A stretch of 64,000 bases of DNA from JADCRZ01 sp037718865 (GCA_037718865.1 JBBJMP010000022.1:35403-99402), one strand, 5' to 3'. Positions 1 to 10,036 are shown, numbered from the stretch's first letter. Numbers and translations are program-made. The notes: generated by a model from the letters alone, not told the origin.

Positions 1-1
1 A

Positions 2-1855
2 ATACTGCAGCTCAAGCCCGGCGTTAAAAATGCCGGAGAAGGGCTGGCAGGGCTGTATGTCAGAGGTGGAGGCGCGGATCAGAACCTGATACTGATCGAT
101 AACACTCCGGTTTACAATCCTAACCATTTACTCGGCTTATTCAGCATTTTCAACAATGATGCCCTCAGGGAAGTGAAGTTGTTCAAGGCCGCCTATCCAG
201 CCGTGTATGGCGGCCGTTTATCGTCAGTGCTTGATGTATCTATGCGCCCCGGCTCCTTAGATAGCTTTGGCGTTTCAGGCGGGATCGGCTTCCTGTCTTC
301 CAGGCTTTCCATTGAATCGCCTGTTAAGAAAGGGCGGTCATCCTTCATTGTTTCCGGCCGAAGAACCTATTTCGATATATTTACCAATGCACTAAACCGC
401 GCCAAAAAAGGCGATTCGGCCTTCGAGGCCATACCGCCCTATTTTTTTTCTGACCTTAATTTCAGGGGTGACTGGAAAATCAATGACAGGAACTTCGTCT
501 GGGCCACCGGTTATTGGGGATCTGATAATTTCAAATCCTCATCTGATGAGTTTGGTGCCCGATTTACCTGGGGTAACCAAACAGCATCCCTGAACTGGAG
601 ATCTGTTCTGCCGCGAAATAAGGAAATAACTTCGACAATATTCTACTCAGGCTATAGTTACAAGTTTATAAACCAGTTTAGCTTTAATGAGCTGATATTA
701 CGATCCGGGATTAACACGCTGGGATTTAAAGCGGTAATTAAAAGCAATACTGAAAAGCCCCTCAGGCTGCAGGCGGGCCTTGATGGCATGATCCATCAAC
801 TCAATATTGGTGACTTCAAAGCATCGTCAGACCTCAGTGGTTTTAATATAGGAGAAAAAATTGACGGTAATGAATGGGGGGTGTTTTTAAATAGTGAGTG
901 GGACCGGTCAAAAAAACTCGGCTTACTCTCGGGCATGCGGCTTTCCGGGTTTTATGCCGGCAATCAATGGCATGTAAACGCCGAGCCACGTTTTGGTGCC
1001 AGGATCAATGTATTCGAAAATGCAGCCATTAAAGCGAGCCTGACCAGAATGTATCAATACCTTCACCTGGCCTCTTTGAGCTCCGCATCGCTTCCTACCG
1101 ATATCTGGTATCCTTCCACCAACAAAACCAAACCGCAATATGCCGATCAGGCCAGCATCGGATGGTCGCAAGCAGTCCGGGATAATATGTATTTTTTTTC
1201 AGTGGAGGGATATTACAAATGGATGAACAACCAGGTGGAATTCAGGGATGGCGCTAACATCTTCGGCAACCCCAGGCTTGAAAATGATTTTGTATTCGGA
1301 AAAGCAAATGCTTACGGAGTTGAAGTGTACCTGGAAAAAAAGCAGGGCAGAACAACGGGCTGGCTTGGATATACGTTATCCCGCACGACCAGGACTTTCG
1401 CGGATATTAACAACGGAAGGCCTTTTAAACCGCGTTACGACAGAAGGCACGACTTCTCGTTTGTCTTCATGCATAAACTGAGCAACAAGTTTACGCTTAG
1501 CGGTAACTGGATCTTTGGCACGGGCACCTATATCACCGTTCCCGTTGGCCGGTATGTATTTCAGGACCAGGTCGGCGACAGGCCAAGAAGGATAACTCCG
1601 GTTTACGGAGACAGAAGCAATTACCAGCTTGCGCCCGTGCACCGGATGGACCTTAGCCTGGTTATGTTGCTTAAGAGCAAAAAAGGAAGTAGAGATATTA
1701 CTTTCAGTTTGTACAATGCTTACAGCAGGCGAAATCCTTTCTTCATTCAATTCAGGGACGTGAAGAATGAAAGTGGGTATGTAACATCCATAGAACCTAC
1801 ACTCATTTCCCTCTTTCCTGTATTACCCGGAGTAACTTATAATTTTAAATTTTAG
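2..1855 (+). CDS. TonB-dependent receptor, 5'-truncated by the window edge
   Basis: The reading frame is open from base 2, so the gene starts before the window; an internal ATG at 173 is not the true start. The first residues are the end of a plug domain (motifs YVRGGGADQN and LIDNTPVYNPNHLLGLF, then YGGRLSSVLD), followed by about 540 residues of alternating aromatic/polar beta-barrel sequence that ends in YNFKF, a typical outer-membrane C-terminal aromatic. Family knowledge: TonB-dependent receptors import large substrates through the outer membrane. The DUF4249 lipoprotein starts 2 nt after the stop, the usual Bacteroidota pairing, so the two probably form one complex. The substrate cannot be told from sequence. 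Confidence 0.93.
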   Translation: MLQLKPGVKNAGEGLAGLYVRGGGADQNLILIDNTPVYNPNHLLGLFSIFNNDALREVKLFKAAYPAVYGGRLSSVLDVSMRPGSLDSFGVSGGIGFLSSRLSIESPVKKGRSSFIVSGRRTYFDIFTNALNRAKKGDSAFEAIPPYFFSDLNFRGDWKINDRNFVWATGYWGSDNFKSSSDEFGARFTWGNQTASLNWRSVLPRNKEITSTIFYSGYSYKFINQFSFNELILRSGINTLGFKAVIKSNTEKPLRLQAGLDGMIHQLNIGDFKASSDLSGFNIGEKIDGNEWGVFLNSEWDRSKKLGLLSGMRLSGFYAGNQWHVNAEPRFGARINVFENAAIKASLTRMYQYLHLASLSSASLPTDIWYPSTNKTKPQYADQASIGWSQAVRDNMYFFSVEGYYKWMNNQVEFRDGANIFGNPRLENDFVFGKANAYGVEVYLEKKQGRTTGWLGYTLSRTTRTFADINNGRPFKPRYDRRHDFSFVFMHKLSNKFTLSGNWIFGTGTYITVPVGRYVFQDQVGDRPRRITPVYGDRSNYQLAPVHRMDLSLVMLLKSKKGSRDITFSLYNAYSRRNPFFIQFRDVKNESGYVTSIEPTLISLFPVLPGVTYNFKF

Positions 1856-1857
1856 GA

Positions 1858-2661
1858 ATGAAATTTTACCTAGTTATCCTGCTGCTGACTTTCATGATAT
1901 CCTGCGAGAAAGTAATCAGCGTAAAATTGCCTGATTACGAGCCCGAGATTGTGGCAGAAATGTACCTGGAAGAAGGTAAGCCACTCAGGTGCCTGGTTTC
2001 CCAAAGCCTGTCCTATACAGACTCCGTGATCAATTTGCCTCTGAACAATGCTACGGTGGTTATTTCGGACGGTAATGCGCGTTACATGCTGCAAAATGTA
2101 ATTAACGTGGATACCACAACGGGGAGATTGTATAATTTCTATCATCCCATAGAACTTCCCTTTAATAATTTAAAGACATATTCTCTGACCATTTCTGACA
2201 GCACCGGGCGTTTGGTGACTGGCGTCACGCGCTTCTCGCAAATGATCATTCCTATCGACAGTGTCGGCAGGAAATCTTCATTGACCAATGCCGACAGCTT
2301 CAGCGTTGGCATAGTCATTACTGACCCAGCGGATTTGGAAAATTATTACCGGTTTATAGTTGCCAAAAAAAAGAGCAGATTCGCTGATAACCCAACAGAT
2401 TTTTCTTTAAATGATATTTCTTTTAACGGCAAACCGTTCAGTTTTTTTTCTGAAGCGGCATATGCCAGAAATGATACGGTGACCGTAAGAGTGTATTCAC
2501 TACAAAAGGAACACTATGACTATATTCAATCTACCGGGGATGCGCGCGGGGCAAATTTTAACCCTTTTTCCCAGCCAGGCCGGATAAAATCAAACGTCAA
2601 AGGGGGATTGGGCATTTTTACCGCCATCCGGTATGCAGAAAGAGATGTAATCATCAAATAA
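1858..2661 (+). CDS. DUF4249 family outer-membrane lipoprotein
   Basis: 267 residues. A lipoprotein signal ends in the lipobox FMISC with the acylated Cys at residue 16. The next stretch (EPEIVAEMYLEEGKPLRCLVSQS) and the C-terminal NPFSQPGRIKSNVKGGLGIF are the hallmarks of DUF4249 proteins. These sit immediately downstream of a TonB receptor in Bacteroidota and probably act as its surface-exposed partner. Here the gene follows the receptor stop by 2 nt, consistent with one transcript. The first half is a beta-sandwich-like region. The exact role of the family is unknown, so the partner assignment rests on gene context. Confidence 0.85.
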   Translation: MKFYLVILLLTFMISCEKVISVKLPDYEPEIVAEMYLEEGKPLRCLVSQSLSYTDSVINLPLNNATVVISDGNARYMLQNVINVDTTTGRLYNFYHPIELPFNNLKTYSLTISDSTGRLVTGVTRFSQMIIPIDSVGRKSSLTNADSFSVGIVITDPADLENYYRFIVAKKKSRFADNPTDFSLNDISFNGKPFSFFSEAAYARNDTVTVRVYSLQKEHYDYIQSTGDARGANFNPFSQPGRIKSNVKGGLGIFTAIRYAERDVIIK

Positions 2662-2693
2662 TTGTACCTTTACTCCTCATTAAAGTTTACTTC

Positions 2694-3038
2694 ATGATTA
2701 AGTATTTCCCAATCTTATTTCTGGTAATTACAATCATTACGGCTAACAAAGCCTTTAGCCAGCAGGCAGATACCGCTCAGGCTGCTAAAGTGGTAGAGCA
2801 GATTGTCAAGGAAGAAAAGTCAATTAGCAATAGCGAAAACAAAATTGACAAAAATGATAAGAAGATAAATAAGGCCTTAAGAAAAGCAAAAAAGCAGGAA
2901 AGAAAAATGAACAAGGCCCTGGCAAAAGCTAAAAAACAGGAAAGGAAAAAAGAACGGGAAGAACAAAGGAAAAGGAAAAAAGAAGAGAAAATAAATGACT
3001 TGAAAAAAGACCTTGGCACCCAGGGATCCTCCAATTAG
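2694..3038 (+). CDS. Small secreted Lys/Glu-rich coiled-coil protein
   Basis: 114 residues. A Sec signal peptide (about residues 1-22, ending AFSQ) is followed by a highly charged helix with two near copies of the motif KALxKAKKQERK, then a KKERE/KRKKEE tract. It looks like a periplasmic coiled coil and belongs to no family I can name. It lies 32 nt after the DUF4249 gene on the same strand. A TACCTTTA sequence near 2664 resembles the Bacteroidota -7 element, so it may have its own promoter. The opposite strand is also open, but only because the sequence is A-rich. A real gene is likely from the clean signal peptide. Confidence 0.65.
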   Translation: MIKYFPILFLVITIITANKAFSQQADTAQAAKVVEQIVKEEKSISNSENKIDKNDKKINKALRKAKKQERKMNKALAKAKKQERKKEREEQRKRKKEEKINDLKKDLGTQGSSN

Positions 3039-3201
3039 TCAGTAATATTAATACTTAAGACAATTTCTTTTTTTGAAAAAAAAGTTAATTGTTCTTTGCT
3101 GAGTCCTTTACAATTACGGGCGGTATACATTTTACCGCTTTTTTTTTTGGAGTATTGATGAAACCAAATACTACAAAGAAGTCATCATCCGCGCTCAGTT
3201 T

Positions 3202-4776
3202 ATGCTTCACTTTATCTATATATTGGCAAGTATTATAACCGGACCGACGGCTGTATCAGATTCACGCTGGCCATTTGTGGAAGATGTCACCGTTTGCCGA
3301 ACAGATTATCAAGATACAATTAAACGTTCTGCGCAAAGCAGAACAGCGTTGACTGTTGCACGTGAGAATGTGTTGAAACCGGGAGAAAGGGTCTCGGAAA
3401 AGATTCAAAGAAACCTTTTTGTAAAGGTTAACACCAATAAAACCAGTTGTTATGTAGGCGAGCCCATCCTTGCCGAGTATAAATTATATTCCCGCCTTGT
3501 AGCGAAATCAAAAATAATTAAACAGCCATTGCTGAATGGATTTACGGTATATGACATGATGGATTTTGTGCCTTTAGCTGAATCGGAGGAAATCGTTCAG
3601 GGCAAGCGGTTTAAGGTGCACACCCTCCGCAAGACTCAACTGATACCTTTGCAAACGGGCATCCTGGAGTTAGACCCGATGGAACTGGAAAACACAGTGC
3701 AATTAATAAAAAGCAGGGATCTTAAACCACAGAAAGGAAATCAGCTCAATGATCTTCTGGATGTTTTCTTGGATGAAGAATCAGCCCCTGCCATTACGCA
3801 ATCCGCAAAAACACAAAGTAATACGGTAGTCGTTTCTGTGAATGCTTTGCCAGACAACGACCGACCTCCTTATTTCAATGGGGCGGTTGGCCGGTTTACC
3901 ATTAGCGCGACGATAGATTCCTCCAGGCTGTCAGCGCAAAATGCCGCAATATTGACCGTTGAAATATCCGGAAAGGGCAATCTGGCTTTGATCGAGGCTC
4001 CCGAAATTCAATGGCCTCAGGGATTTGAAAGCATGGATACCCGTTCATCAGAAGAACTGGATAAAACCGTTATCCCGTTAGAGGGAACAAAGCGGTTTGA
4101 ATACTCTTTTATTGCGGAAAGAGAAGGCAGTTTCATTATTCCGCCTGTTTTATTTGCTTATTTCGATCCGTCCGGCATAACATACAAAACCATTTCCACT
4201 AAGGCTGTACCCATCCGGGTTTCTGCCGGCGATAGGATAGTGAAGTCCTCCAAACCGGAATCATCCGTTCAATCCTTACCCAGAGAAGATAATAGTATAC
4301 CTGCGTTGCTGAAAGCGCATTTTGCGCTGATACTGGTCGTGCTTTTGGCTCTGATCGGTATTTTATTCATGTGGCTGCAAATGTTGCACCGGGGAATCAA
4401 AGTTAAAGATACCAGGCCGGCAGCTGAGCGCACAAAGGATACTATCGGCACAACATTAACCGCCCCCCGGAATGATCCGCTACAGAAGACGAGAACGCTG
4501 AGTACTGACCCACATGGATTTTATAAAGAATTGAACAAGGTATTATTAAATACCCTGGCAGAAAAATTTCAACGCTCACCCGGAGAACTTTACAAACCCT
4601 ATATAATGCATCAACTTCAGTTAAAAGGATGGAATGATATGATGACAGCTGATCTGGTAGCGCTATTGACAGAGTGCGAGCAAAACCTCTACAGCTCAAA
4701 TGAAATACCTGCGAGGGATGTTGCAGCCAGTTTATATAGAGCAGAACGGGTGATGGCTGCTTTGGAAAAATGGTAA
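3202..4776 (+). CDS. BatD-like (oxygen tolerance/aerotolerance) membrane protein
   Basis: 524 residues. A short N-terminal hydrophobic segment precedes BatD-type beta-sandwich repeats, recognisable from NLFVKVNTNKTSCYVGEPI, then KLYS, NGFTVYDMMDF and a second repeat with the PPYFNGAVGRFTI signature. A transmembrane helix lies at about residues 373-393 (ALILVVLLALIGILF), followed by a cytosolic C-terminal helical domain. BatD is normally encoded beside BatA/BatB VWA proteins in an aerotolerance operon; none is adjacent here, so this is a stand-alone homologue. The start is uncertain: an out-of-frame ATG at 3158 would encode a more signal-like N-terminus but hits a stop at 3236-3238. The function inferred is envelope stress or protein interaction. 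Confidence 0.72.
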   Translation: MLHFIYILASIITGPTAVSDSRWPFVEDVTVCRTDYQDTIKRSAQSRTALTVARENVLKPGERVSEKIQRNLFVKVNTNKTSCYVGEPILAEYKLYSRLVAKSKIIKQPLLNGFTVYDMMDFVPLAESEEIVQGKRFKVHTLRKTQLIPLQTGILELDPMELENTVQLIKSRDLKPQKGNQLNDLLDVFLDEESAPAITQSAKTQSNTVVVSVNALPDNDRPPYFNGAVGRFTISATIDSSRLSAQNAAILTVEISGKGNLALIEAPEIQWPQGFESMDTRSSEELDKTVIPLEGTKRFEYSFIAEREGSFIIPPVLFAYFDPSGITYKTISTKAVPIRVSAGDRIVKSSKPESSVQSLPREDNSIPALLKAHFALILVVLLALIGILFMWLQMLHRGIKVKDTRPAAERTKDTIGTTLTAPRNDPLQKTRTLSTDPHGFYKELNKVLLNTLAEKFQRSPGELYKPYIMHQLQLKGWNDMMTADLVALLTECEQNLYSSNEIPARDVAASLYRAERVMAALEKW

Positions 4777-4804
4777 TGTTGCTGCCCGTTAGCTGTTGCA
4801 ACAT
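4776..4804. terminator. Possible hairpin between convergent genes
   Basis: ATGTTGC (4776-4782) and GCAACAT (4798-4804) form a perfect 7-bp inverted repeat with a 15-nt loop. It sits exactly between the stop of the BatD-like gene and the stop of the minus-strand gene ending at 4831. No long T-run follows on either strand, so termination activity is only suggested by position. Confidence 0.3.
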
Positions 4805-4830
4805 CGCTGCCAAGGACTTGCTTCAACGAG

Positions 4831-5682
4831 TTATTGTGCATGAAGTAATCGCAGCACGTAGGCATCTTTTTCCCTGTCTGAGGCCTTTTTTAAATTACTG
4901 ATGAGCCATCCGGAATTTACACTCGGCCGGGAAAACCGGCTGATCGTGAATATCCATCCATCAACCTGCAAAAAATGGTAAACTACATTTTTTACAAATC
5001 TATATTTTAGCTGGTTATTCAAAACTGCTCTTAAAAAAGCCCGGGAAGCGGGGTAATGAATGAAATTAGTGTCTAGATAATCGCGTATGTTCGGTTTATC
5101 TCTAAGGGCCGAGGATAAGGATAAGAAATTAGTGGCATGGCTCATGGGGTTTAGGAATTTTATTCCCCTGTATTCATGTTGAAAAGCGATTGGATACTTA
5201 ACCGGGGTAATAAACCGCGAGTAAGCACCGGCTATAGTCCATTTTGAACCGCCATCCGCATCGTGTTGTATTTTCAGCAATATCACAACATCAATCATCT
5301 TACCGTTGTACTCGAACTTACACAAAGCCTCAGCGTACCAATGCTCACTAATAAAATCAAGGAAAACGGGGTTAACGCTATCAGTAACCTGGTTGTAAAA
5401 GTCAGCCACCTCATTTTCATTCCAATTTTTGTTCTGTTTATTAAAGAGGTTGCTGATCAGAGATCCCCTGTCGACCGTTATGCCCGGATAATTATCTTTC
5501 ACATAAGCGTTGATGAAAGCGTCCGGCTCATCGTTGAACCGTTCAAAGAATTCATCAATGTGCTTTACCTCAAAAGCAAAGATCCGTTCACGTTCCGAAT
5601 TGGATTCGATATGCTGAGCAGTTGCGTGGAAACAGATAATACAACAAATGAATGGAAATGCGACTGTCTTGCGGCTCCACAT
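4831..5682 (-). CDS. Secreted protein of unknown function (NTF2-like fold possible)
   Basis: The ATG at 5682 gives a 283-residue protein with a good Sec signal (MWSRKTVAFPFICCIICFHA). The upstream in-frame ATG at 5736 would overlap the preceding gene and hide the signal inside the protein, so 5682 is preferred. It begins 2 nt after the stop of the upstream minus-strand gene, indicating translational coupling. The body includes a segment with pattern FYNQVTDSVNPVFLDFISEHWYAE and a beta-rich tail ending in an ISNLKKASDREKDAYVL helix. I recognise no catalytic motif. It is the last gene of a three-gene set with the TPR protein, so a joint envelope function is likely. Confidence 0.6.
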   Translation of the reverse strand: MWSRKTVAFPFICCIICFHATAQHIESNSERERIFAFEVKHIDEFFERFNDEPDAFINAYVKDNYPGITVDRGSLISNLFNKQNKNWNENEVADFYNQVTDSVNPVFLDFISEHWYAEALCKFEYNGKMIDVVILLKIQHDADGGSKWTIAGAYSRFITPVKYPIAFQHEYRGIKFLNPMSHATNFLSLSSALRDKPNIRDYLDTNFIHYPASRAFLRAVLNNQLKYRFVKNVVYHFLQVDGWIFTISRFSRPSVNSGWLISNLKKASDREKDAYVLRLLHAQ

Positions 5683-5684
5683 AA

Positions 5685-7019
5685 TTAAGAAGGCTTCGTG
5701 ACGGCGATGCCAATATTTCCTAAAAAGACATCCCATTCTAAAGAAGTTTCACCGCCCCTTCTTTTTTCATATGTTTTTAAAACGATCTCAACCGTCTTAC
5801 GGGTAATGTCCTCATAGGTTTTATTATCGCCCGAGATGCCGGTGAACCGTTGTTCAAACTCTATAAAACCGTAATAATTTCCATCCGGACCTTTCCGCAG
5901 GCGGCTGGTGTACTGAACATCATACCACTCAATCACCACTTTATCATATTTAAGCAGGCCCAACCGCTTAAGATACACACCTACTTTATATTGCTGAACA
6001 TCGGAACGGTTTATGGAAGAAACCTCCACGGTAGCATCTTCGTTGATAAAAAGAGAAACAGCCTGGTCAATTGTTTTTGACAATTGGTCGGCATCGGTGT
6101 CTTTATCAGAAATCAACCGGATATAGCCCTCTAATTCTTTTATATTCAACAGGGCTTTTTTCTGCAAGCCTGTTATAGTTGCAGAATCAAGCCTGGCTTC
6201 GGATGCAGACGTTTTACCCCCGCCGCCCCGTGCACCGGTCGAAGCGGCTGTTTTAGTGCCGGAGTAATTCGTATTTGACACTGTTTTCGGAGCAGGGGCA
6301 TCTTTACCTGCTACCCTTTGTTTTGCTGCAGGCTTGGAAACAGATGAATCCCTGTTGTTTGAAACGGATTGTTGTGACATTGGCTGGGAGACCGTGTCCT
6401 TTTTTGGTTCCACGACGGGAGAACCGGCAATAGCTTGTGTGTCTTTTCTGACTTCAGTTCCCTGATTCATTTTTGTTGAAAATGCCAGCTGGTAATAATT
6501 GTCCTGTATAGACTTTAATGTTCGATAAGCCTTATCTGCACTCGAGATTAACTTATGTTTACCGTCTTTAAAGATAATGACGGTGACGTCTTTTTTTGGA
6601 ATGGTCAGAAACTTGTTACCAACAGTGTATTCAACAGTGTTTTCCTTTTCCATCCTGAACATACCGGTTATGATATCATTTTTTTCAGTAATTATTTTAT
6701 CAACCTTATTAAAATCCGGGTCTGCCTGCAGAAAAAAGTTTTTGCTATACACATCCGCTTTGATAGCATTTTCATACAACCCCGGAATGACGAGAAAATT
6801 CCCGATACTATTGAAAACAAACAGTACATCGGAATGGGTAGTAGAATAGGGAACCTTCGGATTTACCGCATCTGTACCCTTTATAGCGTTGGCAGTAATT
6901 TCAGTGACTTTCCAATCATTCGTTTTCTTTTTGGTAAAATAGATCTTATCCTGTGCATGTACATTGACACCCACGAGTATCAGGCAAAAAAGCAAATAAT
7001 TTTTTTGTGTATAATTCAT
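5685..7019 (-). CDS. Secreted protein with Ser/Thr/Ala-rich linker, unknown function
   Basis: 444 residues. Sec signal (residues 1-22, ending VNVHAQ). Residues 23-180 form a beta-rich domain with the repeated logic of translating a value into a displayed state (IYFTKKKTNDWKVTEI; TVEYTVGNKFLTIPKKDV). Residues 190-275 are a low-complexity Pro/Ser/Thr/Gly linker, including GARGGGGKTSAS. The C-terminal 150 residues (NIKELEGYIRLISDKDTDAD to EWDVFLGNIGI) resemble the N-terminal domain of the neighbouring 980-residue TPR protein: charged helix, an acidic FINEDATVEV strand, a VGVYLKRL helix, and a terminal V-x-L-x-x-I strand. I therefore infer a shared domain in both proteins. Confidence 0.62.
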   Translation of the reverse strand: MNYTQKNYLLFCLILVGVNVHAQDKIYFTKKKTNDWKVTEITANAIKGTDAVNPKVPYSTTHSDVLFVFNSIGNFLVIPGLYENAIKADVYSKNFFLQADPDFNKVDKIITEKNDIITGMFRMEKENTVEYTVGNKFLTIPKKDVTVIIFKDGKHKLISSADKAYRTLKSIQDNYYQLAFSTKMNQGTEVRKDTQAIAGSPVVEPKKDTVSQPMSQQSVSNNRDSSVSKPAAKQRVAGKDAPAPKTVSNTNYSGTKTAASTGARGGGGKTSASEARLDSATITGLQKKALLNIKELEGYIRLISDKDTDADQLSKTIDQAVSLFINEDATVEVSSINRSDVQQYKVGVYLKRLGLLKYDKVVIEWYDVQYTSRLRKGPDGNYYGFIEFEQRFTGISGDNKTYEDITRKTVEIVLKTYEKRRGGETSLEWDVFLGNIGIAVTKPS

Positions 7020-7093
7020 TACTTAACATTTAAAATTCATATTCAATAGCCATAGTTCCGTTTTTCAGAGTGGAAGCCTGGCGGTATTTAATT

Positions 7094-10036
7094 TTAAATT
7101 CTACCGAAATATTTATCAATCAGATCTCTAAATGGCTTTTCATCCTTTATAAATGCAAAATCTTTAGTGACCGTTAAACGGGTTATTTTAGCGGGTAAGC
7201 GTACCAGCGCTTTTTCAAGCCATAACAACGCCTGCCTTGACTGCTTCATATTTATATAGGCAACGGATATCAGATAGATGGCTGTGGAATTTAGAGAATC
7301 TTTAATAAAGGCATTATTAAGAAATATTAGGGCACTGTCAGGGTTATTCAGCCTGATGTATAGTTCGCCTAATTCCATATTAAAATTGGCAAACCTGTTC
7401 TCTGCTTTACTTGAAATAATCGTTCTAAAATCTTTTAAGGCTGATGCGTAATTACTCAGATTTACAAAACAGTTGGCACGGTTATAAATAGATGAAACAG
7501 CAATGGAATCAGCCGGATTTGCGGAAAGGCAAAAGTTGTAGTGATAAATGGCCCGGTCGTATTTTCCTATTCTTTGGTATAACTCTCCCAGTAAAAAGTA
7601 CCACTGGGCGCTGCCCACATTCTTCTCAATGGCTTTTTCAAGGTCCTCCTGCGCTTTTTCCAATTCATTTAGTTTTAAGTAGGTCTTTCCACGATTAAAG
7701 TAAAACTCACGGGCATACATGTTCTTTCTAACGGCAGTGTTAAAATGCTGGAGGGCACTTGATAAGTCACCCGATTGAAAATGAGATTCACCTTTATTAT
7801 TATACAGGTCCGCCAAAAATATATCGTCAAGAGACGGCTTACCGGCTTTTGAGGTAGAAAGCGCTGCATCATAACTGGTTATCGCGTTGCTATATTTTTT
7901 TGATTTCAGATAAGCGTCTCCGAGGTATTTATAGGTTTGAGGTAATTTCGGGTTGAGTTTAATAGCTTCAGTAAAGTCAGAAACGGCTTCCGCATAGTTA
8001 GATTGGGTGAATTTCAGCATACCCCGTTGTTTATAGGCATCATGACTCTGCGGATTTAAATAAACAGCTTCATCAAAATCTTGCAACGCCCTGGCCAGAT
8101 CATTTAACTTGAAATATATTTCTCCTCTTTTCAGTGTGTATTGATGTTTGTCAGGATCAATCGAAATTGCATGACTGATCCATGTTAGTGCAGAATCGGT
8201 CCTGCCTGCGTCGTAATGCGAAAGTCCCGACTTGAAGAAGTCGGCGCTGATTTGTTCTATACGCTTGAAGTAAGAACTGTCAAGGCCTCGGATCTTGGCC
8301 TTGGCAAAATCTTCGCCCGCCTTGGTTATCTTTTTCAGGTCAACTTCTACCAATCCCCTGAAATAATATGGATATGCTTTAGAGGAATCGATACTGATAG
8401 CCTTAGTGAAACTCAGCAACGCCTCGTTGGGTTTATTAAGCTTGTATTGTAACTCCCCTTTAAGGTTGTGCAGCAAGGATAATTTATTATCTATTGCTAT
8501 GGCCCTGTCTAAAATATCTATAGCTGCTCCGGTATTGCCCAGGTTTACGTTCAACCAGGCAATCTTCTGAAGAATGGTAATATTTGTTTTCTCGAGGTCC
8601 GCACAAACGGTATAGGTAGCCAGGGCACCAGCATAATCGCCCTTTATCTCCTGGAGCACCGCTTTCAGCTTATGGGCCTGTAAATTATATGGATCACTTT
8701 CAATCGCTCTTTTATAGTCCTTCAGGGCCTGATCATAATTTTCAAGTCTTTCATAACATTTCCCGCGACCAATAAGGTAATCTGCGTTTGCCGGATCTTT
8801 TTTCAATGCCTTGTCGTATTCATCAATGGCTGCTTTATACTGGCCTGCCATGAACTTTGCCTCCAGTCTCGCCAAATTATCAACCTTTACTTTTAGCTCC
8901 TGGATCTTGGCACTTAGTATGACTGCTTCCTCAGGCTTCTTTGACAAGGCCAGGGTGTAATTTTCCAAGGCGTCATTATACCTTCTTGCGTTTTCTGCAA
9001 ACAACGCTTCCTTCATATATTGATTATACTGGTCATCAGAAGAACCCCTGGTAACATCGATATTCTTCCTTGCTTGCTGGATCATGGTTTGCAGATAGGC
9101 CACATCACTTTTACTGATCACCGTAGTGGATTCTTTGGTGATGACTTCCGCCTCATTGAAAAACCGGTAGGCATTTACGTACTTCTTATTATTTAAGGCA
9201 ATATTTCCTGAGTCGATTAAATTTCTAAACGACCTGTAAGTCCTGACACTGTCATTTACCCTTCGCCTTTCGGACTGACCGGTAAGGTCTGTTTCATCAC
9301 TGGCCGGTTGCGGCGCATTACTCCCGGCATTACCCAAACCGGTATTGCCAGGAGAATCCTCTACGATGGCTATGTCGTTTTCAGAACCATTTTTTTCGTC
9401 CTTCGGGCTTTGAAAATGCACGTCAATAATGTATGCCCTCCACTTGTTATCCTGCTTATCCAGTTTAAGTTCGGCTACCCTTTTTTGAAGCGAATAGTTA
9501 TCATTCGATATTCTTGATTTGTTGCTAAACAGGCAGTCATAGAATACTTTTATATAAAGGAATTGGCCTTTCTTTATTTTTGATGTCCTGAAATTGCTGA
9601 AAACGACAGAAGCGTCGTTATTTTTTTTGTAGAGCAGGTCAAAATCTTTTAGATAATCCACTACCCGTTTTTCTTTACTTTCATTCTCCTGGTTAAGCGG
9701 ACGCAGGTCATCTTCAATAAGGATGGTTGAATCATAAAAGATCTTATTGTCCGGATGGGAGTAGCTTTCTCTGATAATTTTTTCCACTTCAGGTACTTCC
9801 AGATCTAACCCGGTGGATATGAAAATTAATAAATCCATGAACCTTTTTACGACTCTTTCGGCTTTGGACGAGATATTAATTTCATCATTTTTAGTAATGC
9901 GAAAATTGGATTGTATGGCGGTATCAGCTTTAAGCAACACGCGGCCATCGTTTTTTGCCATATTCTGACCGCGGGCAAAAAATGCGGTACCAACGAGCAA
10001 GCAAAGGTTCAACCACTTAAACAATCCAGGTTTCAT
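7094..10036 (-). CDS. Secreted tetratricopeptide-repeat protein, 980 residues
   Basis: Sec signal (residues 1-23, ending FFARGQ). Residues 50-210 hold a non-TPR domain (KRFMDLLIFIS, IFYDSTILIEDDLRP, VVDYLKDFDLLYKK) that resembles the C-terminus of the next gene. Residues 210-260 are an acidic linker. From about residue 265 to 960 there are many consecutive TPR units, seen by repeated A-x-x-x-Y and A-I-x-x-x-P signatures such as AIDEYDKALKKDPANADYL and ALKDYKRAIESDPYNLQAH. TPRs bind protein partners, so this is probably a periplasmic scaffold. It is first in a minus-strand set, 74 nt before the next gene. The region upstream is divergent to the TerY-type gene. Confidence 0.85.
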   Translation of the reverse strand: MKPGLFKWLNLCLLVGTAFFARGQNMAKNDGRVLLKADTAIQSNFRITKNDEINISSKAERVVKRFMDLLIFISTGLDLEVPEVEKIIRESYSHPDNKIFYDSTILIEDDLRPLNQENESKEKRVVDYLKDFDLLYKKNNDASVVFSNFRTSKIKKGQFLYIKVFYDCLFSNKSRISNDNYSLQKRVAELKLDKQDNKWRAYIIDVHFQSPKDEKNGSENDIAIVEDSPGNTGLGNAGSNAPQPASDETDLTGQSERRRVNDSVRTYRSFRNLIDSGNIALNNKKYVNAYRFFNEAEVITKESTTVISKSDVAYLQTMIQQARKNIDVTRGSSDDQYNQYMKEALFAENARRYNDALENYTLALSKKPEEAVILSAKIQELKVKVDNLARLEAKFMAGQYKAAIDEYDKALKKDPANADYLIGRGKCYERLENYDQALKDYKRAIESDPYNLQAHKLKAVLQEIKGDYAGALATYTVCADLEKTNITILQKIAWLNVNLGNTGAAIDILDRAIAIDNKLSLLHNLKGELQYKLNKPNEALLSFTKAISIDSSKAYPYYFRGLVEVDLKKITKAGEDFAKAKIRGLDSSYFKRIEQISADFFKSGLSHYDAGRTDSALTWISHAISIDPDKHQYTLKRGEIYFKLNDLARALQDFDEAVYLNPQSHDAYKQRGMLKFTQSNYAEAVSDFTEAIKLNPKLPQTYKYLGDAYLKSKKYSNAITSYDAALSTSKAGKPSLDDIFLADLYNNKGESHFQSGDLSSALQHFNTAVRKNMYAREFYFNRGKTYLKLNELEKAQEDLEKAIEKNVGSAQWYFLLGELYQRIGKYDRAIYHYNFCLSANPADSIAVSSIYNRANCFVNLSNYASALKDFRTIISSKAENRFANFNMELGELYIRLNNPDSALIFLNNAFIKDSLNSTAIYLISVAYINMKQSRQALLWLEKALVRLPAKITRLTVTKDFAFIKDEKPFRDLIDKYFGRI

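Noticed and set aside
3158..3238. Short ORF with signal-like start upstream of the BatD-like gene
   Set aside because: Wrong frame and stops after 26 codons; a frameshift would be needed and no other sign of one is visible.
6555..7049. 164-codon plus-strand ORF opposite the secreted-protein gene
   Set aside because: Shadow of the minus-strand gene that has a clear signal peptide and better coding features.
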